DNA of 64,000 nt, taken from contig JAWKTN010000002.1 in the NCBI GenBank assembly GCA_041399065.1, positions 1,116,001-1,180,000 on the forward strand. The letters are read 5' to 3'. How positions within the stretch are numbered: the stretch's first letter is position 1; every line of letters begins with the position of its first letter. Below, in pieces: positions 1 through 12,000 of the stretch. The DNA comes from JAGQPD01 sp020426865. GTDB lineage: Bacteria; Planctomycetota; Planctomycetia; Pirellulales; Pirellulaceae. A program made the translations under genes and the position numbers. The notes under the pieces were generated by a model. It worked only from the letters and a program-made list of their open reading frames with translations, made no database searches and was not told the DNA's origin.

Positions 1-1
1 C

Positions 2-3000
2 TTTACGTTCAACACGGCTTTTGATGAAGTCAATATCATCAACAACTCGGCCAAGAATCTCCGCATCAACGATATCGAGGTACTCAATCAAAACGCAACA
101 ACACCGTCAATTGTATTGATCGGCGTGCCGGCACCGAAGGACACGTTCCACTACGACCTATTCACCAATGCCATCGACACATTCATCGACATTCAGAATA
201 CCAGCACAGCCGATCGCGACATCCTATTGTTAGGTCACATCGAAAATCAGGGGGGTATTACATCGATCCTCAACCGTGGCGGCGACATTCTTGCGAATGA
301 TCAATCAGGGTTTGCGACAACGACCACATACATTCGCACGCGTGACCTGCGACTTACTGCTGAACTTGGCAGCGTAGGTCGAGAGAACCCGAACGGACAC
401 GAGCGAATCTTCGCCAGAATGGTTGCCACGGAAATTGCGGCGACGCCACGAATCGAAGCCCATGGAAACCAGGGCGTCTACGTCGACGCCACGCTGGGTA
501 CGGGCGATGCGAATGTGCCGTTAACTTTGAATACCGACAACCTGACGTCGGCCAGCGGAGACGTCGATTTCCGCTTCAGTGGCGGCTATCGACTGGTACC
601 ACAACTCGACTCAAGCTCGTTCCCGCCGAAGATCTCCACGCAGATTGTCTTCCAAGATGTCACACTCAATATGGGAGCCGCGTCGGCGGGTGGCGATATT
701 CTGCTGGTCGCGTTGGCTCCGGTCGATAAAGGCTCGGGCAACATCCTGGCCGATACGAACTGGGTGCTTAATGGCACGATTCTGGCGGCCAACGGGCAAG
801 CCACGGTGGCCACAATGTCTGGCGATCTCGTCCGCGGCACGAATTCACATGTCGTAGCGGCTCGGGACGTCGCGTTAGCCGCTGACGTGACGGTGGATAC
901 CTCGAACCGCATAGTATTGTCAGGAAGCACGACTGGCCGTATCGGAACGGTTTCGAAACCCATTCGCACGAATCTGTTGGGTGGTAAACTCGACGCGAAG
1001 GCCGGTAATGATATCGTCATTTACGAGGCACAGGGGGCGATACTAACCGGTGAGATCGAAAGTCTCGCTGGCGGAATTCTGTTGCGTACACCAGACCTGG
1101 TTTCCAGCGGCCAGAACATTCTTGTTCCCAACGGTTCGACAATCACAACCGACGAGGGAGATATTCGCCTGTTTGCCGGAGACGATATCACGATCGAAGC
1201 AGGCGCAGAGGTAAACGCCGGAGACGATCTCCACATTCGCGGTGACTTTGGCAATGCCGACCTGGGCGTGCCAACAACCATCAACGTGCATGGCTCTCTT
1301 TTTGCAGACTACGCAGAAATCGCGGCAGAACGCGATAATGACTTGATCAACGTATCGAGCGTTCCCGCCGGGGCTGTAACACAAATTCTCGGCAACGAAG
1401 GCCAGGACACGATGAACCTGGATATCCCGGTCACCGACGCGGCCGTGGTTGTCGCCTACGGAGACTATCCAATCACGACGGCGCCACTTCCCCCGGATGC
1501 CGATGTCATCGATGCGGTTGATTCCACATTGGGACTGTTTATCGATGGCGGTGGCGGCTTTGATATCATCGACGGCGGACAGGGCCCGGATACGATTACT
1601 GGTTCAAGTTTCCACGACATCGTTCGCGGTGGCCCCGACAATGACACGCTCTACGGTGACGCGGCCTTCTTGATCAATTTCGCACGACATACGGTGCAAG
1701 CAGTCGAATCGGGTTATGCCAACATCGGCATCCCCGGTGCCGACAATCTGTTCGGCGAAGACGGTGACGACACTATCCATGGCAACGGTGGTGACGACAA
1801 GATTTTTGGCGAGCTCGGCGACGACACCGCATTCGGCGATGCCGGCCGTGATTTCATTCTCGGTGACATCGGAAACGATACGTTGCACGGCGGCTCCGGC
1901 GGTGACTTTGTTTCCGGGGGCATCGATACTGGCAAGCGCATATCGCTCGATGCACTGAATCGCGACGAATTCGGCGACTACGTCGACGGTGACGCCGGAC
2001 ATGATCTCGTGGTCGGCGGCAAACCTGTTGGCTACCTGCAACTTGAATTGCTCGTCGCCCATGACTTCCGGGACTTGTTCGATGACCGATCACCAAATCC
2101 GATGCTGTTCGAGACAAACGGTCAACCCATTACCGACACAGATTTTATTTCGCTGCTCAACACGCTGACTACTCAAGGAGACGACGGCAGCGACATCGTC
2201 CATGGTGGCCACGACAACGACTTGCTGACGGGCGACGAAGGCGCCGACAATCTCTACGGCGACTGGGGCAATGACGTCATTCTGGCGTATCGTATTGGTA
2301 GCATCGACTCGCCGGAAGACGACCGTTTGGAAGGGGGGCCAGACAACGACAATCCAATGTGCGGGTCACTCGGACAAAACGTGATGATCGGCGGCACTTC
2401 GGATCAAAACACCGACTATATTCTCAACAGCCCGGGCCGACCAGCGTTCAGCCCTTACGCGGGCGGATACACACTGCCAGCCTGCGTGATCGACGACCCG
2501 GTAATTCTCCCCACATTACCGGTGGAAATCACCGGCCGTAAATTTGAAGACATCAACGGCAATAGCCTCTACGACGTCGGTGAACCGGGACTGAACGGCT
2601 GGATCATCGAATTGCGCGATGACGAAGGGCATTTGATCGCGACCACCGAAACCACTGATCTCGATCTAGACGGAGACGGCGCGATTGAGCCGGAAACCGA
2701 AACCGGGTGGTACTCGTTCCGCGACACCAGCGTTGGCGGCAATGTGCTGCATCTGGATGCGGGCAGCTACATCGTCGTCGAGCAATTGCAATCCGGCTAT
2801 CGCCAAACCGTTCCAATGTTGGGAGACTCGTTGACACTGGATAGCGGCAAGATCGCCACTACCGTGCCCATCGCTATCGTAGGCGGCCCTTCGGCAATCG
2901 GCTACCTGGTAGGACTCGATTCTGGCACTCAACCCGAAGACGTCGAAACTGCTCGCTTAGATTTTGCCAATTCGCGATCGTCCGCCGTTAGTGGTTTTAA

Positions 3001-6000
3001 GTTCCACGACCTTAACGCCAACGGACTGTACGAACCCGACGAACCACCGCTAGCCAATTGGACCATTGTTTTGACGGATGCAAACGGCCTGGTTTCCACG
3101 CAAGTTACCAACGCCGATGGCAAGTATCGATTTACGGGACTGCCGGCCGGAAGCTATACCGTCGCCGAGCAGCCGCAGGCGGGTTGGAGCCAAACGGCTC
3201 CCGCGACCGGCAGCTATGCATTGGATGTCCCCTACGCCGAGGTCTTGGAAGAAAACAATTTTGGCAATGTCGAACTTGCGGCCATCCGCGGCACGAAATG
3301 GCACGACTTGAACGGTGATGGCATCTTCGATGTTAACGAGATTACGGGTGGCGTCATCGGCCCCATCCTCTCTCCCTTCATCGACCTGAATTTCAATGGC
3401 ATCCGCGAAATCAATGAAATCCTGGGCATTCTTGCACCTAACGATATTGCGCGCTGGAATGACGTTGATGGCGACAATATTCAGGACCGTGGCGAGCCCG
3501 GTCTGGCTGGATTTGTCATCTATCTGGACGACAACAACAATGGACTCCTCGATGCGGGCGAGCGTTCGACCACCACGGATATCAACGGCGACTATCAATT
3601 CGATAACGTGATCCCTGGCGATTACATTATCCGAGAGATCCTGCCAGCCGGGTGGCAACAGAGCGTACCCGGAAGCGACGACTCGTTCGGACTATCAGTC
3701 CACCTGAACAGTGGTGAGGTTAAGCAAGACGTCGACTTCGGCAACTATCGACCGGCCACTATCCGTGGAATCAAATGGTTGGATGAAGATGGTGATGGAA
3801 AATTCGACCTATTGTCACCTCCGTTCGAGAGCGGTGCTGCCAATTGGACGATCTTCCTGGACACCAACGGCAACGGCATCCTCGACGACGGAGAACAACG
3901 GACGACGACGGATGCTACCGGATTCTATCGCTTCGACGATTTGCCGCCTGGACGATATACCGTGGCGGAAATTATTGACGGCGACTTCACACAAACGTTC
4001 CCGCGTGACCGCAGGTTTGGTGAAACCCAATCGTTCGATCTGGTATCGGACGAGTCGCGACAGGTCAACTTTGGCAACTCGCAGGCGTTTCGCGTCGAGG
4101 GAACGAAGTGGCACGACCTGAACGGAAATGGGATCCGGGACGCAGGCGAACCGGGACTGGCGGGTTGGAAGGTATTTGTAGACCTGAATGGAAATTCGGG
4201 ATTCGACGTGGGCGAGCCCTCCGCTATCACTCGTAGCGACGACCCTGCGACATCAGAGAACGAAGAGGGGACCTACACGTTGGCAGATGTGCCGGCGGGC
4301 ACATTCAGCGTTATCGAAGTGCTACCGACTCTAGGCGATCAACTGTCGAACGATACCAACGCCTTACGTCGTGATTGGACGCAGACGTTTCCAGGAACAC
4401 CGGGCAGCCCGCTTCCCCAAGTCATTACTCTTTCCGATGAGTCGCTTACGGGCGTTGACTTTGGCAACGTCATGACCGGCGAGATCAGCGGGCTCAAATG
4501 GCAAGACCTCAATGGCAATGGCCAGTTCGACTATGGCGTTCCCGTCGGCACAGGCGACGAACCAGGGTTGCCGGATTGGGTCATCTACCTGGATTTAAAT
4601 AACAACGGAATCTTAGACCGAATCCCCTTCTTCCAAATACCCTTGGAACCGTTTCGGTTAACGAATCACGACGATCCATTGACGACAAACAACGAAGCCG
4701 GCACGTTCTCGTTCAACAATCTACTACCCGGTACGTACGTAGTACGTGAAGAACTCGTCAACGGATGGGAGCAAACCGTTCCCGGTTCGTCGAGCGGTTT
4801 TGCCTATACGATTGAGCTGAAGTCAGGTGACATCGTTCAGAATATCGGCTTTGCTAACGGACAGGATATTGGGTCCATTTCGGGAACCAAGTGGGAAGAC
4901 ATCGATGGCGATGGCAAGCGAGGAACGCAGGAACCTGGACTTTCCGGTTGGACGATATTCTTGGATGCCAACGGTGACGGAGAACGGAATGCGAACGAGC
5001 TATCGACACAAACCGACGTTAACGGCCGCTATTCATTCACGGGCCTGACGGCGGGAACATATCGCGTCGTTGAGTTGCCGCAAGTCGGCTGGCATCAAAC
5101 GTCTCCGCAATCGCCTTGGACCGTTGAGCTAAGTACCAACGGCGCGGTTGCTTCCATCGATTTCGGCAACCAGCGCGATGCAGGTGAGATCCACGGCGTC
5201 AAATGGCTAGACATGGACCGTGATGGCAAGCAGGATGGCGGCGAGATGGGCTTGCCTGGATGGACTGTCTATCTGGACCTGAATCGCAACGGCATACTGG
5301 ACCGCGACCCGGCGACGCGCGAGGCATTGGAACCGTCCACCGTAACGATGCTCGACGACCCCGCTACGTCTGTCGACGAGGCAGGCATGTATTGGTTCGC
5401 CAACCTGCCGCCGGGTGACTATCTTGTCGCAGAAGTGCAGCAGACAGGGTGGGTGCAAACCTATCCATCGGAAAACAGTGGACGCCATGTTGTCACGGTG
5501 ACTACCGAAACGGTCGTCAACGTGGATTTTGGAAATAACCTATACGGCGACTGCAATGGAACAGGAACTGTCGACGCGGCGGACATCGCTGCGTTCCAAA
5601 ACGCCTTTAACAGCGTCGCTGCAGATCCCCGCTACGATGCATGTTTCGACAGCGAACCGGATGGTGACATTGATTTCCGGGACCTCTATGTATTCCAACA
5701 GCAACTTTCGGCAGTCGGTGGAGTAGCGGCGGTATCGGATACGGCAAATTACTTCTCGAGCCAGGCACCGACGGCTTCCTATCCGACGCAGCACGCGGGG
5801 ATTACATCGAACTCCATTCAGCCGACAGCATTGACGCCGGGCAATGCGCAAATCACGGGAACCAAGTTCAACGACCTTGACGGAGATGGCCAGCGTGATG
5901 AGAACGAACCCGGGATCGCTGGCATCATCATCTACATTGACGAGAACAACAACGGCGTACGCGACACAGGTCGGATCGGTGAATTGTTTACGACAACCGA

Positions 6001-9000
6001 TACCAATGGCAATTATGTCTTGTCCGGTATCGGGACAGGCGAATACTTGATACGGGAGGAGCTACCGAGTGGATCACAGCAGACGTTTCCCAATTTGTGG
6101 GCCACGGACAGTTCGAACATACTGCACAATTTAAGTTTCGACACAGGTGCGGTATCGCAAATACGCACACTGACGGTCAACTCCGATGCTCGGATGGCTG
6201 GCCTTACGGTCTCGCCGTTTGATGGTCGACTTTATGGCATGCAGACTAATGGTGCGGTCTATACCATCGACACGGTACGTGGGACCGCGGCTTTACAAGC
6301 CACGTTAGCGGTCGATTCTACGGACGACGTATTCCCGTTCATGTCGCCCGGTGAAGGTGATTTTGACTTCGATCCCACATCGTTCAGCGGCCCCGGTGAT
6401 CAGAGTGTCGATTTGTATGTCGTCAGTGGTCGCGACACACAATTCTTGCCAAATACGTTGTACCGTGTGACCGTGACTTATGATCGGTGTGACCAAGGTA
6501 TGGTCGGTCCGCTTACGTGCTCGCCAACGTTTTCTCGTGCAACGTTCATTTCACGGCTCGATGTGCGTGATGCCTCGGGAATGGCGTTTACCGATTCGGG
6601 CGATTTGTACATCTACGATCGCGTCACCAACGGCGAACCGGGAAGTGTCGGTCGCGTGATTCAGATCGACAAGAAGTCCGGTCAACAGCTCCGTTCCATT
6701 ACGGTTCCATTGTTCGACTTCTTCAACAACGAAGCGGGTATCGATTTCGAACCAGGTACGTCACTGCTGTACGGCGTACATGCCGGCAATACGCTCGACA
6801 CCTACTTCACGTTCGACGTAGCCACCGGTGTCTTAAACACAACGGCCCAAAAGGCGACCAATATCTCAGGCCTGGAGTTTTTCGATGCCCATCGGTTGGT
6901 CGTGAAAGACGGAGAGTTCGTTCGTGGCGCGGATTTTGGCAATCAACCGCAATTCGGGTCGATTAGCGGAGTAAAATGGAATGACATCGATGGCGATGGA
7001 AAGCGTTCTGATTTCGAACCGGTCCTCGCCGGTTGGACCGTGTATCTGGACCTCAACCTCAACGGGCAGTTCGATGACAACGAACCGACACGGGTGACCA
7101 ACGAAAACGGCCGCTACCAATTTGCTCTATTGCCCGCCGGATTCTATCAGGTCGGCGAGATTATTCAGAGCGGTTGGCTGCAAACGTTCCCGGCCGATCG
7201 CTTGCAAGTTCCATTCCACCATACCGTGTCGTTGAGCGGAGGTAGCAACATTGGCAACGCAAACTTTGGCAACATTCAACTTTCCGGCGAAATCTCGGGC
7301 ACGAAATGGGAAGATTTGAACGGCAACCTCGAGCGCGATGAAGGTGAGCGTGGCGTTCCCGGATTCACGATTTTCTTGGATCAAAATGAGAACTTGCGAT
7401 TCGACGCTGGCGAACCGTCGACAATCACCGACGAAAACGGCGACTATTCCTTTGTCGGCCTGCCGCCCGGATTCTACGTCGTCGTGGAGGTTCAACAACC
7501 GGGATGGCGACAGACATTTCCGTTCCCCATTGAAGGACCGGGCGCGTACTTCATTGAATTGGGCCCGGGTGGAACTGCTTCCGGCATCGACTTTGGCAAT
7601 CAACCGCTTCTGGGTGAGATTCACGGCACGAAATTCGAAGACATCGATGGCGATGGCCAACGCGACTTCGACGAACCAGGTATTCCGGGCGTGCGGATCT
7701 ATATCGATGTCAACAACGATGGCATCTTAAACGTTGACGCGAACGGACGTCCGACGGAACCAGTGACAACAACGATGTTCGACAATCCCGACACGCGAAT
7801 CGACGAAACCGGGATGTATTGGTTCGTGGACCTGCCGGGGGGACGGTACATCGTTCGCGAAGTCGTACCGGAAGGTCAATTCGCAACGGGACCGGAGTTC
7901 TCGTTTGCCGGACCACGTTTTTACGAAGCAGGCGATGCATCGACCGACTTGGTCGCCGCCGACATCAATGGCGATGGGACGCCGGAACTGGTTGTCTTGG
8001 ATACCGACGGAATCCATGTCCTGCCGAACACGGGTAATGGTCATTTTGGCGCACCGGACTTCTATGCCGCCGGCGACGACCCTTCGGCACTCGCGGCAGG
8101 TGATCTGAACGGCGACGGTCTTGCTGATATTGTCGTGGCCACCACCATTCCCGAGACGATTGCCGTCTTCTTCGGCCGGGTTGATGGAAGCCTTTCGCCC
8201 CCCGTCAGTTATCCGGCGTCCAGCTCCGTAGGTGATTTAGTTGTTGCCGACCTGACGGGCGACGGTTCACTCGATGTCGCCTGGACGGACACATCCAAGA
8301 ATCAGATTGTCATCATGTCCAATTCCCAAAGTAGCGAACTCGTCAGCTTCGCGACCATCGGCACGACCGAGGCCCCGGCAGGATTGACCGCGGCCGATCT
8401 GGACCTCGATGGCGATCTGGAGCTCGTTACCGTGGGACTTGAGCTAAGCGAAGTGCAGGTTTTCACCAACGATGGAACGGGTTCGTTCGAACTGGCAGCT
8501 GCCTATCGCCTGCCCGGGCAGGGAGAATGGGTCACGGCGGCGGACTTCAATCAAGACGGAAACCTCGATTTGGCCGTCTCCAATCCCGGCCGCATCTCGG
8601 TGTCCTTGTTGATCAATACTGGCAGCGTGTTTGGCATCAAGTTCGCACCTGCTGTTGACCTTCTAGGCTTTGAATTCCCCAATCAACTTGCTACCGGCGA
8701 TATTAATGACGACGATCTGCCCGAATTGTTTGTCGCGGAGAGTGGCTTCAGCAGTCAACCGATATTTTACGGAGACATTGCCGATCCACTTGCAGCTCGC
8801 ACTCAGCTGAATACCGGGCATCCCTCACAAACCGTCGTTACCGCCGACTTTGATGGCGACGGCTTGCTGGATGTGGCCTATGGAGGCAGCTTCTTTGGAG
8901 ACGACTTCTTCTTCAACGGCGTCAGTGTATTCCTGCGTGGCGTGCGGGATGGCCACACCGTTGACCTGGAACCCGGCGACGTCGTGGAAGACCGTGACTT

Positions 9001-12000
9001 CGCCAACATCAAACCGGGCGAAATCCAGGGAGAAAAATTCCTTGACCTCGATTGCGATGGTGTTCGCAACTTCGACCAGGAATTCGGCCTTGAGGGCGTG
9101 ACGATCTACGTCGACCTTAATAACAACGCGGAACTCGACGCCGACGAGCCGTTTGGCGTCACCAATGAAAATGGTTTCTATCGCATTGTCAATGTACCGC
9201 CGGGTACTCATCGCGTTCGCGAAGTTGTGCCAGACGGATTCTTCCCCAGCTTCCCGGAACTCGGGTTCCACGAGGTCACCATCACCCGCAGTCGACAAAT
9301 CGTCGATGGTATCGACTTTGGGAACTTCCAGAAGACGGTCCTTCCGGACGGCGATGACTGGCTGTTCGGCCAGGACAATAGCGATACGATCTACGGCGAT
9401 AATCTTACGGAAAATCGCTGTCTGGTAAGCGAAGGCGGCGAAGACCAGTTGTTCGGCCAGCGTGGTGACGACCTGTTGATCGGACAACTTGCCAGCGATA
9501 CGTATCACTTCGATCCCGCACCAGCAGCTGGCAGTGGCGATGAACGGGACACGGTCCTGGAATTGCTCGGAGCCGGAACCGAAGCTCGAACAGACGAGGG
9601 CATCCATGACCGGCTCGACTTCAGTTCGCTGGGCAACAATGAACCGGTGATTGTCGACCTTTCAGGAACTCCGCCGTTTGCCGTCCCTAACCAGATTGCT
9701 GAACACTCGCGGCTGGATGGATCGAGCGACGCGCATTTGGTAATCACCGCCGGCGCAGGCCAGTTCTTGCACTTTGAGGAACTGATCGGCGGCGCAGCCA
9801 ATGATCGATTGATTGGAAATGCCGGCAACAATTTGTTTGACGGCGGACTAGGCTCGGACTTTATGCAGGGCGGCGCTGGCGACGATACGTATCTGTTCAT
9901 TATCGGCAACCCCACCGATAATGATACGTTGGTCGAAACGATCGGAAGCGACACCATCGATTTCCGCCGAATCAACGTGCCCGTAATTGCCGATCTTTCC
10001 GGATCGCACGCGGGATGGACGCCGAATCAGATCGCCGAATACGCAGGGCTCACCGTTGAGAGTCCCGTCCCCGACCTGTTCGAGAATATTACCGGTGGAA
10101 CCGCCAATGACGAATTGACCGGCAACGAAACGGATAACGTACTCATCGGCGGGCTCGGTACCGACTCCATCAATGGCAAGGGCGGAAAGGATCGCCTTGA
10201 TGGCGGTGCCGACAACGACCACTATATTTTTGAAGATAACTGGGGCGATGACCTCGTCGTCGAATCACCGAATGGTGGAGCCGAGGATGTGTTCGATTTC
10301 CAATTGGTCTCCGCCGACCTGACGTTCCTTGTCGGCACCAACTTCATCGATGTCAGCGACGGCACGAACCATGCCCGTCATAACGGCACTACCACCAATC
10401 ACATCGAACGGATCGAAGGTGGTACGGGCAACAACACGCTGGTCGCTGCCGAAACCTCCAACACGTGGATTATCACAGGTGAAAACGAAGGCACAATTAA
10501 CGGCGTGTTCTTCACCGGAATCGCCAATCTGGTTGGCGGTTCCGATACCGACACGTTCGTCTTCGAACCATCCGGGCGCATCACCGGCGATATCCTGTCG
10601 GGCGACGGAGACGACCTCGTCGACTTGCGAGTTGGTTTGGGTATTGATGGGACTTTCGACGCCGGATTCGGAAACGACCAACTACTCGGCCCGACGGCCA
10701 CCCCGACAACCTATCAGGTAACCGCCCTCGATCAAGGTAACATCACGAACTTGATCGGAGGATTCCAACAACTGGAAAATATCCTCGCTGGCGACGAGGC
10801 CGACACATTCAACTTCACGGGAGACCTCTTGTCCGGTTCGATTGATGGCGGGGCCGGCAACGACACGTTCAATATCCGGGCGGCCTCGGTAACCACGCTC
10901 ATTCAGGCCGGACCAGGTGATGACACAATCGTTGTTTCATCGGACGCCCCCGCCAGCAACGGCAATCTCGACGCCATCGCTTCACTGCTGCTGATCGACG
11001 GCGGCGACGATAACGATTCACTCATCCTGTCCGATACCGGCGGCACATCGGCGAATGTCAACGTCGTGATTACCAACGCCAAGGTCGCGGGCCTGGCCGG
11101 TGCAGCAGACGATGTAGATGTCAATTATGCGACGATCGAATCGCTGACGATCAATGGCAACAGCAACGACGAAAACTTTGACGTGCAAAGCACCAGTGCC
11201 GCGACCAACATTGATGCCGGCGCAGGGAACGATACGTTCCATGTCTCATCCGACGCGCCGACCGACACCGGCAGCCTGGACGCGATCATCGCGACACTCA
11301 CCATCACCGGTGGCGACGATGACGATTCGTTGATCCTCTCCGACGCCGGCGGCGCGACCGCCAACGCCAACGTCGTGATTACCGATGCGAAGGTCGCGGG
11401 CATGGCCGGCCCGGCAGATGATGTGGATGTCGATTATGCCTCGATCGAATCGCTGACGATCATTGGCAACAACAACGACGAAACCTTTGACGTGCAAAGC
11501 ACCAGCGCAGCAACCAGCATTGATGCCGCGGCCGGAAACGATACGTTCAATGTCTCGTCCGATGCGCCTACCAACGCCGGCGACCTGGACGCGATCATCG
11601 CGACGCTTACCATTATCGGTGGCGACGATGATGATTCACTCATCCTTTCCGACGCCGGCGGCGCGACCGCCAACGCCAACGTCGTGATTGCCGATGCGAA
11701 GGTCGCGGGCCTGGCCGGCGCGGCAGACGATGTGGATGTCGACTATGCGACGATTGAATCGCTGACGATCATTGGCAACAGCAACGACGAAACCTTTGAC
11801 GTGCAAAGCACTAGCGCAGCAACCAGCATTGATGCCGCGGCCGGAAACGATACGTTCAATGTCTCGTCCGATGCGCCTACCAATTCAGGCAACCTGGATA
11901 CGATCGCAGCGACGCTCACCATCACCGGTGGCGACGATGATGATTCGCTCATTCTTTCCGACGCCGGCGGCGCGACCGCCAATGCCAACGTCGTGATTAC

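Noticed and set aside
3050..3658. Long antisense ORF (202 codons) inside the giant gene
   Set aside because: It mirrors the repetitive sense codons, has no family features, and similar antisense ORFs recur at each repeat module.
8825..9607. Antisense ORF of 260 codons inside the giant gene
   Set aside because: Shadow of the RTX/SdrD repeats; no start signal or domain.
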